This document shows positions 16,638 to 24,838 of a stretch of DNA of 64,000 nt, piece by piece; position 1 is the stretch's first letter; the number at the start of each line of letters is the position of its first letter. Below the pieces are notes generated by a model, which did not search any database, had not been told where the DNA came from, and saw nothing but the letters and a program-made list of their open reading frames with translations. Source of the DNA: an uncultured Clostridia bacterium (GTDB taxonomy: Bacteria; Bacillota; Clostridia; Christensenellales; Borkfalkiaceae). The position numbers and the translations under genes are program-made. Where the stretch lies: positions 124,001 to 188,000 of the forward strand of contig CAKVPH010000001.1 of assembly GCA_934796775.1 (NCBI GenBank), in the 5' to 3' direction.

Positions 16638-16666
16638 ATTATATAATAATATTTATGTTTAGTCAA
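16638..16666 (-). promoter_or_regulatory. Sigma-A promoter of tRNA-Trp
   Basis: TTGACT (16661-16666), 17-bp spacer, TATAAT (16638-16643) on the minus strand, 14 bp before the mature 5' end. Confidence 0.88.
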
Positions 16667-16706
16667 ATAAAAATCACTCTTTTTGCAAATTTATTTTGGA
16701 GGAGCA

Positions 16707-17171
16707 ATGCATAAAAAAGTCTTGATATGGACCGACGGTGCCTGTTCATATAACCCCGGTCCCGGCGGTTGGGCGGCAATACTTAACTATAAAGGAATAA
16801 TTAAAGAAATTTCAGGCGGAGAGCAGTCAACCACAAATAATATAATGGAAATCCGCGCAGTAATCGAAGGGCTTAGCGCATTAAAAGAAAAATGCGACGT
16901 TACGCTTTACAGCGATTCGGCATACGTAGTGAATGCCGTTAACGAAGGCTGGCTTAAAAACTGGGAATCAAGCGGTTTTAAAACCGCAGCAAATAAAGCG
17001 GTAAAAAATCAGGAACTCTGGCAAAACCTTTCTGCCCTTTTAACAAAACATAACGTAGAATTTGTAAAAGTTAAGGGTCATGCCGATAACGAGTATAACA
17101 ATCGTTGCGATTTGCTTGCCCGTAACGAAATTAAAAAACTTTCGGTTTGCGTCGATACCAACAACAATTAA
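16707..17171 (+). CDS. rnhA: Ribonuclease HI
   Basis: 154 residues from the ATG at 16707, chosen because GGAGGAGCA directly precedes it; a longer frame from 16683 lacks a site. The full catalytic set is present with near-E. coli numbering: Asp10 (WTDGAC), Glu48 (NIMEIRAV), Asp70 (LYSDSAYV), His125 (KGHADN) and Asp135 (RCDLLA). It removes RNA from RNA-DNA hybrids. It is on the plus strand between minus-strand genes and is followed by a bidirectional terminator shared with the GH2 gene. Confidence 0.96.
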   Translation: MHKKVLIWTDGACSYNPGPGGWAAILNYKGIIKEISGGEQSTTNNIMEIRAVIEGLSALKEKCDVTLYSDSAYVVNAVNEGWLKNWESSGFKTAANKAVKNQELWQNLSALLTKHNVEFVKVKGHADNEYNNRCDLLARNEIKKLSVCVDTNNN

Positions 17172-17186
17172 AATAATTTGATATGT

Positions 17187-17214
17187 AAAAGCCGTTTATT
17201 GTAAAACGGCTTTT
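17187..17214. terminator. Bidirectional terminator between rnhA and the GH2 gene
   Basis: AAAAGCCGTTT and AAACGGCTTTT form a stem of 10-11 pairs with T runs on both sides. The last codons and stop of the GH2 gene (ending at 17196) lie inside the left arm and loop. Confidence 0.85.
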
Positions 17215-18932
17215 TTAAATGTGTCCTTGAGCACGTCATTCAGTTTTTTTATTTCTTCTATGGGTACCTTTATCACCTTTCGGTCATATGTTATAAGCCC
17301 GTTAATTTCTTCTTCCACGTCGCTTAATTGAGTATAAATACAGCCGGATAAGCCTTTTGAAATAAGCGGCGCAACTTTTTTTATATATAATTTTTTTAAC
17401 GCCAGAAGATATTTTTCCTGCGATTTAAACTTTTTGTAACCAAAAGATTTATGCTCGTCGTAAACATGCCCGTCTATCTTAAAAGAATATCCTCCGAATT
17501 CGCTGAGCGTAACGGGACGAGCGTCTCGCGGGACTTTAAGCGGAGTGTAATACGTATGCATACTTTTTATGTCGCATTTCTTTTTATAGTCATGCCACCC
17601 GCTCACGCTTTCTACAATTCGCGTTTTATCCGTTTGTTTTACGGCATGCGCTATTTTTTCGCTATCAAATTGCCCCCAACCTTCGTTAAAAATCGTCCAC
17701 ATATAAATACTTGCGCAATTTTTCAGCTGTTCGACCGTATCCTGCCATTCATGAATAAAGCGTTTTCTGCCTTTCTCGTCCGAGCGCGAAAAATATGAGT
17801 AGTCTTTATCGTTGTGCAGAATGTTCAAAAACGGCAATACGGCTATATGACTAAACGAATATTCTCCGCCTCCGTTCACAAAATCCTGCCAGACAATAAG
17901 ACCTAATCTGTCGCAGTGATAATACCAGCGCATATTTTCTATTTTTATATGCTTTCGTATTGTATTAAACCCCATCTCTTTTACTGTTTTTAATTCTTTA
18001 TAGACGGCGTAATCGGAAGGCGGCGTTAAAAGCCCGTCGCTCCAGTAACCTTGATCAAGCACACCACTGAAAAAGTAAGGTTTTCCGTTAAGCCCCAAAC
18101 GTTTTTTTCCGTATTTATCGGTTACAATGGTAAATTCACGCATGGCAAAATATGAGTAGACCTTATCTTCGCCGCAAGTAAACGTTACGTCGTATAATTT
18201 AGGATTTTCGGGAGACCAGGATTCAAAATCATATTTTAAAGAAAGAGTTTTGTATGCACTGCCCGATAAAATTTTTTTATCTCTGTCAAAAACTTCATAA
18301 AGGATTTTTTCATCGCAATCAAATAAAATATTGACGGTCTTTTCTTTGTACTCAGGGACTATCGTAAAACTGTTGATATGTGTTGCAGGCATATTTTCAA
18401 GCCAGACCGTTCCCCATATACCGCTTTGCGGGGTATACCATATACCCCCATGCTCTGTTTTTTGTTTACCCCTGCCACCTTCGGAACCTTCGGTAGAATC
18501 GCTTACGACTACGTCAAGCGAATTTTCACCTTCCGTTAAAAATCTTGATATATCTATTTGAAACATCGTATATCCGCCTTCGTGCGAACCGGCGAGCTTG
18601 CCGTTTACATAGACGTCGCACGAATAATCGACAGCAGAAAAATAAAGTACGGTTAAACCGCTAAGCCACCCGTTTGGAACCGAAAAATCGCGTCCGTAAT
18701 ACAATCGGTCGGTTGCAGTGACCGAAATCTTTTCAAAAAGCCCGGAATTTTTTGTTTCAGGCGAAAAAGGCACTATTATCTCTTTATCGTAATTGCCTAA
18801 AGGCGCACCTGCTTTTCTTATTGCGAAACGCCACTTTCCGTTTAAACAAATAAACTTTTCACGCCTGAATTGCGGACGAGGATATTCGGAATGAGGTATA
18901 TTTTCAACAATATTTTTTTCGTCAATGTTCAT
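17196..18932 (-). CDS. Glycoside hydrolase family 2 protein
   Basis: 578 residues. Residues 20-180 form the GH2 jelly-roll sugar-binding domain (FICLNGKWRFAI; LYYGRDFSVP; DVYVNGKLAGSHEGGYTMF), about 185-270 a beta-sandwich, and about 275-578 the TIM barrel. The acid/base is Glu417 in TIFNEGWGQ and the nucleophile candidate is Glu478 in TLSEFGGYS. No signal peptide is seen, so it should act in the cytoplasm. It is shorter than LacZ. Beta-galactosidase, beta-glucuronidase and beta-mannosidase activities cannot be told apart by reading. Its start shares TAATG with the stop of the MFS gene, so the imported sugar is the probable substrate. Confidence 0.9.
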   Translation of the reverse strand: MNIDEKNIVENIPHSEYPRPQFRREKFICLNGKWRFAIRKAGAPLGNYDKEIIVPFSPETKNSGLFEKISVTATDRLYYGRDFSVPNGWLSGLTVLYFSAVDYSCDVYVNGKLAGSHEGGYTMFQIDISRFLTEGENSLDVVVSDSTEGSEGGRGKQKTEHGGIWYTPQSGIWGTVWLENMPATHINSFTIVPEYKEKTVNILFDCDEKILYEVFDRDKKILSGSAYKTLSLKYDFESWSPENPKLYDVTFTCGEDKVYSYFAMREFTIVTDKYGKKRLGLNGKPYFFSGVLDQGYWSDGLLTPPSDYAVYKELKTVKEMGFNTIRKHIKIENMRWYYHCDRLGLIVWQDFVNGGGEYSFSHIAVLPFLNILHNDKDYSYFSRSDEKGRKRFIHEWQDTVEQLKNCASIYMWTIFNEGWGQFDSEKIAHAVKQTDKTRIVESVSGWHDYKKKCDIKSMHTYYTPLKVPRDARPVTLSEFGGYSFKIDGHVYDEHKSFGYKKFKSQEKYLLALKKLYIKKVAPLISKGLSGCIYTQLSDVEEEINGLITYDRKVIKVPIEEIKKLNDVLKDTFKKAVLQ

Positions 18933-20272
18933 TATACTTTCCCCAAAGTTTCCTTTTTGTTTTGTTTAAACAGTAAAAATATAAATATTAGCGACAAAAG
19001 AGCCGCTATACTTGCTGCAAAAAAGATTTCAGGCGCGGGAATATACGCAGTAGTCATTACGTCCGCAGAAGAACTATCCGGAAGAGGAATGCTTCTGTGT
19101 GCATTTATGGCATTGCCTATCATAGGCCCGAAAAACATAGGTAAAAGTACCGAAAAAATCATTCTGATGCCCTGAAGTTTTCCTACGTTTTGCCGAGGCA
19201 TATAATCTCTGACAAGCGCACCGCTTACAGCAGCTGTTAAAATATAGCCTATAATCATTACGGCACCCGATATGCCGAATAATAAAAGCGTCGAAGTCTT
19301 GTTCATGCCCTTGCAAAGATACATAAAAATAAGCCCGAGCGAAAAGACAAGAATAAATATAAATAACGTGTTTATTTTATTCCATTTATCCAAAAATTTA
19401 CCAAACAACAAAGCAGCTATCGCGCCAACAATGATTGCTATACCAAAAACTACGCTGTATTCCATAACAGAAAAGCCAAGATAAGTTTTCATATAAATAA
19501 TAAGGTAAGGCATAAAAATCTGACACGCTATGCCGTATATACCTATAACAAGAAACGTCAAATATAATTTTACGTTGCTTTTTACAACCGACGGTTTAAA
19601 TCCGTAAAAAATATCTTTAAACGAACTTTGCGGATTTTTAATAAGAGTCGGAGAGTCTTTAATATAAAATATTCCGAAAATTCCCGAAAGAGTTATAATC
19701 GAGCCAAGCACGCCGAATAATACAGGATATCCGACAGCTTCAACCAACATACCGAAACCGCCGGCAACTATCAGCATAGAAATTAGCGGAAAAATAGATA
19801 ATATGCTTTCAATTTTGCCACGATACGAACTTTCCGTATTATCGGTTACCCAAGCGTTAAAACAAGCGTCGTTAGCCGTTGAGCCAAAAAGAGTCATAAC
19901 ACAGTCCATAACAACGATAACGCCCAAAGTAAACGTTACGGCGGCCTGACCATTTAAACCAAATAGAGCTTCGGTATTCTTTACGGAAATAAAAGAGAAA
20001 GTAATAACCGTTATTCCCCATATTAAATAGCCAACGGATATAAAAGTACGCCTGTTGCCGACTTTATCAGATAGTGTTCCTGCTATCATAGTTACAACGG
20101 TGGCGGTTATTCCGCTAAGCTGAACCATAAGTGTAACGGCATCAAGAGAATGACTGACCGTATCGAATAAAAAGAGATTAAAATACATATTTTCGACAGC
20201 CCAGGCAATTTGCCCCAGCATTCCGAAAATTATCAGTATTATCCAGTTCCTTTTTAAAAAAGACTGCGCCAT
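18932..20272 (-). CDS. Major facilitator superfamily transporter
   Basis: 446 residues with 12 predicted membrane helices. The loop between helices 2 and 3 has GTLSDKVGNRRTF, the MFS motif A, and a related GKFLDKWNKIN occurs in the second half. The sequence resembles clostridial sugar-type permeases found beside glycosidases. CAGGAAGGGCTACAAATG gives a strong ribosome binding site. Coupling to the GH2 gene through TAATG suggests uptake of an oligosaccharide or glycoside that the GH2 enzyme then cleaves. No regulator gene is adjacent. Confidence 0.88.
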   Translation of the reverse strand: MAQSFLKRNWIILIIFGMLGQIAWAVENMYFNLFLFDTVSHSLDAVTLMVQLSGITATVVTMIAGTLSDKVGNRRTFISVGYLIWGITVITFSFISVKNTEALFGLNGQAAVTFTLGVIVVMDCVMTLFGSTANDACFNAWVTDNTESSYRGKIESILSIFPLISMLIVAGGFGMLVEAVGYPVLFGVLGSIITLSGIFGIFYIKDSPTLIKNPQSSFKDIFYGFKPSVVKSNVKLYLTFLVIGIYGIACQIFMPYLIIYMKTYLGFSVMEYSVVFGIAIIVGAIAALLFGKFLDKWNKINTLFIFILVFSLGLIFMYLCKGMNKTSTLLLFGISGAVMIIGYILTAAVSGALVRDYMPRQNVGKLQGIRMIFSVLLPMFFGPMIGNAINAHRSIPLPDSSSADVMTTAYIPAPEIFFAASIAALLSLIFIFLLFKQNKKETLGKV

Positions 20273-20309
20273 TTGTAGCCCTTCCTGAAAACATAATATT
20301 TATTTTAAT

Positions 20310-20338
20310 ATTATACTATAAATTTAACTCAATGTAAA
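20310..20338 (-). promoter_or_regulatory. Sigma-A promoter of the MFS-GH2 operon
   Basis: TTTACA (20333-20338), 17-bp spacer, TATAAT (20310-20315) on the minus strand. Confidence 0.82.
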
Positions 20339-20344
20339 TAAATT

Positions 20345-20392
20345 TTTAAAAAATAAAACAAAAAGCAACTTGCACTCAATGCAAATTGCTTT
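20345..20392 (-). terminator. Hairpin with T-rich tail, end of the hslO-to-20600 gene run
   Basis: AAAGCAA (20362-20368) and TTGCTTT (20386-20392) enclose a TGCA/TGCA inner stem, followed on the minus strand by TTTTTGTTTTATTTTT. It is about 200 bp after the stop at 20600, which is far for a terminator, but it is well formed. Confidence 0.65.
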
Positions 20393-20420
20393 CTGTAAAA
20401 AATATATGATAAGGGGGAAA

Positions 20421-20477
20421 ATGATGAGCTGTTTTATGACGTTGAAAGCTTTCATATCGCTCTCTCAATCATTATGA
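20421..20477 (+). CDS. Possible 18-residue peptide gene with strong ribosome binding site
   Basis: AAGGGGGAAA precedes ATGATGAGCTGT, giving an 18-residue frame (MMSCFMTLKAFISLSQSL) ending in TGA, with a plus-strand terminator 31 bp later. A G-rich site in front of a tiny hydrophobic frame resembles type I holin-like toxins, but this one is too short for a membrane helix and could be a frameshifted remnant. No clear promoter was found. The 327-bp gap 20273-20599 otherwise holds the MFS promoter and two hairpins. Confidence 0.35.
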   Translation: MMSCFMTLKAFISLSQSL

Positions 20478-20507
20478 CCAAATTATACTATTAAATTTTT
20501 TAAATGT

Positions 20508-20534
20508 AAAGTGTTTGAAAGGCACTTTTTAAAA
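20508..20534 (+). terminator. Plus-strand hairpin and T run after the small frame
   Basis: AAAGTG (20508-20513) and CACTTT (20523-20528) with a 9-base loop, followed by TTAAAAATTTTTT. The stem is weak. Confidence 0.5.
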
Positions 20535-20599
20535 ATTTTTTAAAAAATTTTTTTTAAGGCTTTTTTCACACTTTTTATAAATAAAAACACCTTAAAAGA

Positions 20600-21439
20600 T
20601 TATATAATGGGCTTTTTTATGTTGTTTTCCGGAGCTTTGAGTTTTTTATAATACTTATCGTTTGAAAAATCTCTGTTTTTATTATACTCCCCGCCGAACG
20701 CCTCTATGGCAAGTTTAAGCTCTTTAAAATCAACGTAATTTATACCGTCGTCTTCTATCAGTTCCAAAAGATAAGGTAAAGCATTCTCGTCGCCGTACTT
20801 GGTAACATAAGATAAATAAAACGGGATATCTTTTTTATGCGACATAAGCTCCGCAATCAGAATATTAAAAATCCGGTCGTCCGGCTTGCATGACGCAAAA
20901 ATTTCAAGCAAATAAACTTTACTGCTCCCTGCTTTATCATAAACGGCAAGGGCTTGTTCTTTTGCTGCTTCAGGATTATTTGCCAGCATTTCAGCAAGAA
21001 GATCTTTCATATCTTCGCAGGTTTCATCCGATAAAAGCATATCAAAATATTTTCCGAAAGCAATCGTACTGTTTTTATCGTTTAAAACGTTCACGCAGTA
21101 AGAAACAAGTTCTTCGTCGTGTTCGTTATCTATAAAGCGCGATATTTCTTTTTCGCAATCGCTGTCCACTATTTTTTGAAGCAAAAAATCGGAAGCGGGA
21201 ATTTCATTTTCTATATGCTCGCTTAAAATATCGCAAAGCTCTTTTGCCGTCAGGCCGTCGTAAAAGTTAAGCGGCGTATGTCCGTCAAGTTCGGCTAATT
21301 CGGTTTTTCCAAATTCTGTATACAATTCGGGAATTTTGGATTCCCAGTCTTTTTCGGAATATTTACCTCTGTTTTTTGTAATATATTCGGTTAAAAAATC
21401 ATCAAAAAGTTTATCTATATCAACTAATTTTTTATTCAT
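20600..21439 (-). CDS. Acidic helical-repeat protein of unknown function
   Basis: 279 residues. I do not recognise a named family. The N-terminal 100 residues contain GHTPLNFYDGLTAKELCDILSEH. The remainder (about 100-245) reads as repeating pairs of amphipathic helices of about 35 residues, HEAT-like in spacing (for example DMKDLLAEMLANNPEAAKEQAL and NALPYLLELIEDD). It is strongly acidic, has no signal peptide or membrane segment, and is probably a cytoplasmic protein-binding scaffold. It is 22 bp downstream of the TPR protein gene and probably translated from the same transcript, so the two may work together. Confidence 0.7.
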   Translation of the reverse strand: MNKKLVDIDKLFDDFLTEYITKNRGKYSEKDWESKIPELYTEFGKTELAELDGHTPLNFYDGLTAKELCDILSEHIENEIPASDFLLQKIVDSDCEKEISRFIDNEHDEELVSYCVNVLNDKNSTIAFGKYFDMLLSDETCEDMKDLLAEMLANNPEAAKEQALAVYDKAGSSKVYLLEIFASCKPDDRIFNILIAELMSHKKDIPFYLSYVTKYGDENALPYLLELIEDDGINYVDFKELKLAIEAFGGEYNKNRDFSNDKYYKKLKAPENNIKKPII

Positions 21440-21461
21440 GTTTATCTCCCGTAGTTAAAGA

Positions 21462-23180
21462 TTATTCTTGTTCAAGTAATGCCTGCAGTTTTTTAACTTC
21501 GCTTTTTGACGTTCCAAGATAAGACATAACGCCGCCGGGTATTTTTTTAGAATTAATAAGATCCGTATTAGAAAGAATGAGTCCGGCAAGAGGAAGCGGA
21601 TCGCTTACTTTCTTTATATTTCCGTTTGCCAAAAATTTGTAATATATGTCATATGCCGCATTTTTCAATTTGTAAAGCTCATTTTCGGCATACGGTGCAA
21701 GTCTACCGAAAACAACGGCGTAAGCGTCTTTGAAAACATCGCCTCTTTCTTCGTTAAATTCAACTTTTTCGTAAGGCACATTCATATAGATACTGCCAAA
21801 AACCATGGGCGTCGGTTTATCGTTACCAAGCTCCACAAGAATGGTTAAAATTATCAATTTTATCGATTCGTTTACGTCCACTGCAAGTAAAAGTTTTTTT
21901 AAAGTTTTTTCTGCCGCAGAAGTATTCAAAAGGGATAAAAGCTGACATGCAACAGCCTGCAGTTCCATACTTGTAGTTGCAAAAGCAGCTTCTTGAATTT
22001 CGAATACGAATTTTGAATATTTTTTTAATGAACGGGCCGGTACGGATAAAAGTTTTTCGGCTTTAAGCGAAAGATCGCGAAGTGCAGAATCGGGAAGCAT
22101 AAATCTGAATTCAAATTTTCCGTTTCCGTTATAATTTTTTGCAATCGTTCGATAATAATCGGCGAAATAAGAATGCGTAACGTCATAGTATGCCGAAAAC
22201 ATATCATAGGCTTCCAAAGCTTTTCCGACATTTAATGCGGCTATTCCGCAATAAACGTAGAGATTAGGCATAGGCATTAATAATTCTGATATTTTTTTTG
22301 AAAACTCATAATTAACGTCATGTTCGTCATGCTTATAAAAAAGAATAAAATACTTAACTAAATGCGAAAAATCTGCAGCATTACGCTTATGCAGTTCATT
22401 AAAAGCTTTGTTACATTTATTTTCGTCGCCTAAAAGCAAGGATACGGCAAAAATATCGTTAAGAACAAAATCAGTATATTTTTTATCGTTTAAACTTTCC
22501 TCAAAACAATGCAACGCTTCATTATATTTTTTATCAAGCAAATAAAAAGGTGCTAAAGCAATCTGAGCTTCCGAGTAACACTCACTATCAGGTTCAATCG
22601 AGTTTAAAAGTTCAATCGCTTTGTCCTTGTCTTTTTCAAAAATCTTTTTTGAAAGAATTAATTTTTTCTCGTCGGCTTCGTTTTTCTCGTCGTATAATTT
22701 TATATTCGGATTGTTTGTTTTTAAACCGCCGTTCTCTTCCTCGTCCCGGTTCCCTTCATAAAAAAGTTCGTACATGTAATCGTCAAAAGGAAAATCGTTA
22801 TCGCCTTTATCGTTAATCTGCAAATTAAAGTAATAAACCGCGATATTTTTATAACCGGCAAGGAAAAAATTTCCGCCTAAACCATTATAACATTCAGCAT
22901 AATTTTTTTTTGACGTTACCGAAAGATATTTAAACCAGTAATTTATACTTTCGGTATACATTCCGAGTTCGGTATAAAGATCCGCTATCTTCTGCAAAAG
23001 CAAATTGCTGTATTTACCGGTTCTTTCAATTTCAAGGTAAATGGAAAGAGCTTTTTCGGTATCGTTTTTTTCAAGTGCTTCTTCTGCTAAAGATTCAAGA
23101 ATGTTTTCGTCTATTTTAAATTCAAATATATTATTATCTTTTTCGTAAACTTGATTTTCGGATTGTTGTTTATTGTTCAT
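21462..23180 (-). CDS. TPR-repeat protein of unknown function
   Basis: About 572 residues. Tetratricopeptide-like helix pairs are visible near residues 30-110 (ALEKNDTEKALSIYLEIERTG; LYTELGMYTESINYWFKYL; YNGLGGNFFLAGYKNIAVYYFNL) and again near 200-330. The C-terminal part is all-helical without clear repeats. No catalytic motif, signal or membrane segment is seen. The start is uncertain because the 5' end overlaps hslO and no good ribosome binding site exists; I take the ATG at 23180, overlapping hslO by 11 bp, with coupling. A role with the chaperone Hsp33 or with the next helical-repeat protein is only inferred from position. Confidence 0.75.
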   Translation of the reverse strand: MNNKQQSENQVYEKDNNIFEFKIDENILESLAEEALEKNDTEKALSIYLEIERTGKYSNLLLQKIADLYTELGMYTESINYWFKYLSVTSKKNYAECYNGLGGNFFLAGYKNIAVYYFNLQINDKGDNDFPFDDYMYELFYEGNRDEEENGGLKTNNPNIKLYDEKNEADEKKLILSKKIFEKDKDKAIELLNSIEPDSECYSEAQIALAPFYLLDKKYNEALHCFEESLNDKKYTDFVLNDIFAVSLLLGDENKCNKAFNELHKRNAADFSHLVKYFILFYKHDEHDVNYEFSKKISELLMPMPNLYVYCGIAALNVGKALEAYDMFSAYYDVTHSYFADYYRTIAKNYNGNGKFEFRFMLPDSALRDLSLKAEKLLSVPARSLKKYSKFVFEIQEAAFATTSMELQAVACQLLSLLNTSAAEKTLKKLLLAVDVNESIKLIILTILVELGNDKPTPMVFGSIYMNVPYEKVEFNEERGDVFKDAYAVVFGRLAPYAENELYKLKNAAYDIYYKFLANGNIKKVSDPLPLAGLILSNTDLINSKKIPGGVMSYLGTSKSEVKKLQALLEQE

Positions 23181-24057
23181 TATCATTGTTTTGTTCGGTA
23201 ATTTTACCAAAAAGTTTATCTATGTCATCTTTTCGGTAAACGTATTTTTTGTTGCAGAAATGACAGCATACTTCAACCTTACCCTCTTTTTCAACGGTTT
23301 CGCATAATTCTTTATATCCTAAAGTTATTAAAATTCCGTCAATATATTCTTTTGAACACAGACAATTATATTTAGGAGTAAAAGTTTCATAAATGTAATC
23401 CGGAAATGATTTTTTTATAAAACTTTCCGCACCTTCTTTTTCCATAATGGTAGATACGTCGGTAAGCCCGAGCATAAATTCCTGAGCTTTATCAATAGTT
23501 CCGTCGTCGGCATCAGGCATAAGCTGAAAAATAACGCCCCCTGCGCCTATACATTTACCGTTTGTTCCCACTTTTACGCCGAGTGCCATGCCGGTAGGCT
23601 GTTGTTCGGAAAAAGTATAATATTTTGCAAAATCTTCGGCAATCTCACCGCTTTCAATTTCACAACTTCCGGTATAAGGCTCTTTTAGCCCCATACTTTT
23701 TACAACGGTAAGTCTGCCCTTTCCAACGCAGCCGGCAACGTCAAGTTTACCTTTCGCGTTAAGAGGCAAATAACACGAAGGATTATCAATATATCCGCGC
23801 ATATTAAGCATTGCGTCGCCGGCAACGACAATATTCCCGCCAACGCCGTCTCCTGCAAGCGTTACAGAAAGTCTGTCGTCTTCGCTTTTTATTGTCGAAG
23901 ACATAAAAGTAGCCGCTATAAGCGTTCTTCCGAGCGCGGCAGCAGCCAAAGGCGATAAATTATGAATTTCCATGGCGTCGTTCACCATTTTTGTCGCTTC
24001 AATTACGGTAACGGAAATTTTTCCGTTAAAAGCTACACCTTTATATAAAACGTCCAT
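23170..24057 (-). CDS. hslO: Redox-regulated chaperone Hsp33
   Basis: 295 residues, full length. The C-terminal zinc switch is complete: Cys232 and Cys234 (NCLC) and Cys265 and Cys268 (CHFC), that is C-X-C, 30 residues, C-X2-C; an extra Cys264 adjoins it. The N-terminal domain contains ALGRTLIAATFM and SVTLAGDGVGGNIVVAGD. Oxidation releases zinc and turns the protein into a holdase. ATG follows AGAGTGTATTT. It lies between a methyltransferase gene and the TPR gene on one probable transcript. Confidence 0.96.
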   Translation of the reverse strand: MDVLYKGVAFNGKISVTVIEATKMVNDAMEIHNLSPLAAAALGRTLIAATFMSSTIKSEDDRLSVTLAGDGVGGNIVVAGDAMLNMRGYIDNPSCYLPLNAKGKLDVAGCVGKGRLTVVKSMGLKEPYTGSCEIESGEIAEDFAKYYTFSEQQPTGMALGVKVGTNGKCIGAGGVIFQLMPDADDGTIDKAQEFMLGLTDVSTIMEKEGAESFIKKSFPDYIYETFTPKYNCLCSKEYIDGILITLGYKELCETVEKEGKVEVCCHFCNKKYVYRKDDIDKLFGKITEQNNDNEQ

Positions 24058-24075
24058 AAATACACTCTTTTTTAA

Positions 24076-24825
24076 TTAAATTTTTACAGCCGTAACGTTA
24101 AGCCGTTCGGATGTGTTTGTAAATGACTCTCCTGAACCGCTTTCAAAAAAAGCCACTTTAAATCCGGCGTTTTTTAAAGCATCAAGCAAAAAATCGGCAG
24201 AATAGATATACTCCGTAAGCGAGCTTTCACGTTTTTCGTAAAGTTCGCCTTTTTTAATAAAAACGCTCATATCCATCTGAACGCGGTCTTCAAAAAGTTT
24301 ATTAAACCAAATGTAAGAATAATTTTCGTCGTCTTCACAAAAGGTTTCGTTTGCTATTATGTTTTTAAGTTTATATTCCGACGAAATATCAAAGTGCAAA
24401 ATTCCGCCTTTTTTAAGACATTTGGCAAAAGACAAAAAAGCTTTTGATATTTTTTTTGGCGGAAGAAAATTTATTCCGTCGTTTATAACAGTTATAAAAT
24501 CAACCTTTTCAAACGATTTTAAATTAGTCATATCCTGTACATAAAAAGGTATAACCAACTTTTCATCGGCACATTTTTGTTTTGCAAAAGTCAACATTTC
24601 AGGCGATAAATCGCAACCGCAAACGTCATAACCCGCTTTTTTTAAAACGCGCGTAAAATATCCCGTTCCGCAGGCAACGTCTATTCCCTTAACCGAAACC
24701 GACGGCTCTTTAAACGATTTTATTCTGTTTAAAACATACTGCGCCCACATTTTGTAGTCGCAGTTTGTTTGCATAGAATATTCGTAAAAATCCGCTATTG
24801 CGGAAAAAAGCATTTTTTTTTGCAT
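24076..24825 (-). CDS. Class I SAM-dependent methyltransferase
   Basis: 249 residues. Motif I VDVACGTGYFTRVLKKAGYDVCGCDLSPEML (about 49-80) is the SAM-binding loop, followed by motif II-like VDFITVINDGINFL and the post-motif GGILHFDISS. The C-terminal half is a mixed alpha/beta cap typical of small-molecule methyltransferases of this group. The substrate cannot be told. It is 18 bp upstream of hslO and 13 bp downstream of a membrane protein gene, all on the minus strand. Confidence 0.85.
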   Translation of the reverse strand: MQKKMLFSAIADFYEYSMQTNCDYKMWAQYVLNRIKSFKEPSVSVKGIDVACGTGYFTRVLKKAGYDVCGCDLSPEMLTFAKQKCADEKLVIPFYVQDMTNLKSFEKVDFITVINDGINFLPPKKISKAFLSFAKCLKKGGILHFDISSEYKLKNIIANETFCEDDENYSYIWFNKLFEDRVQMDMSVFIKKGELYEKRESSLTEYIYSADFLLDALKNAGFKVAFFESGSGESFTNTSERLNVTAVKI

Positions 24826-24838
24826 AACACAAATATGT

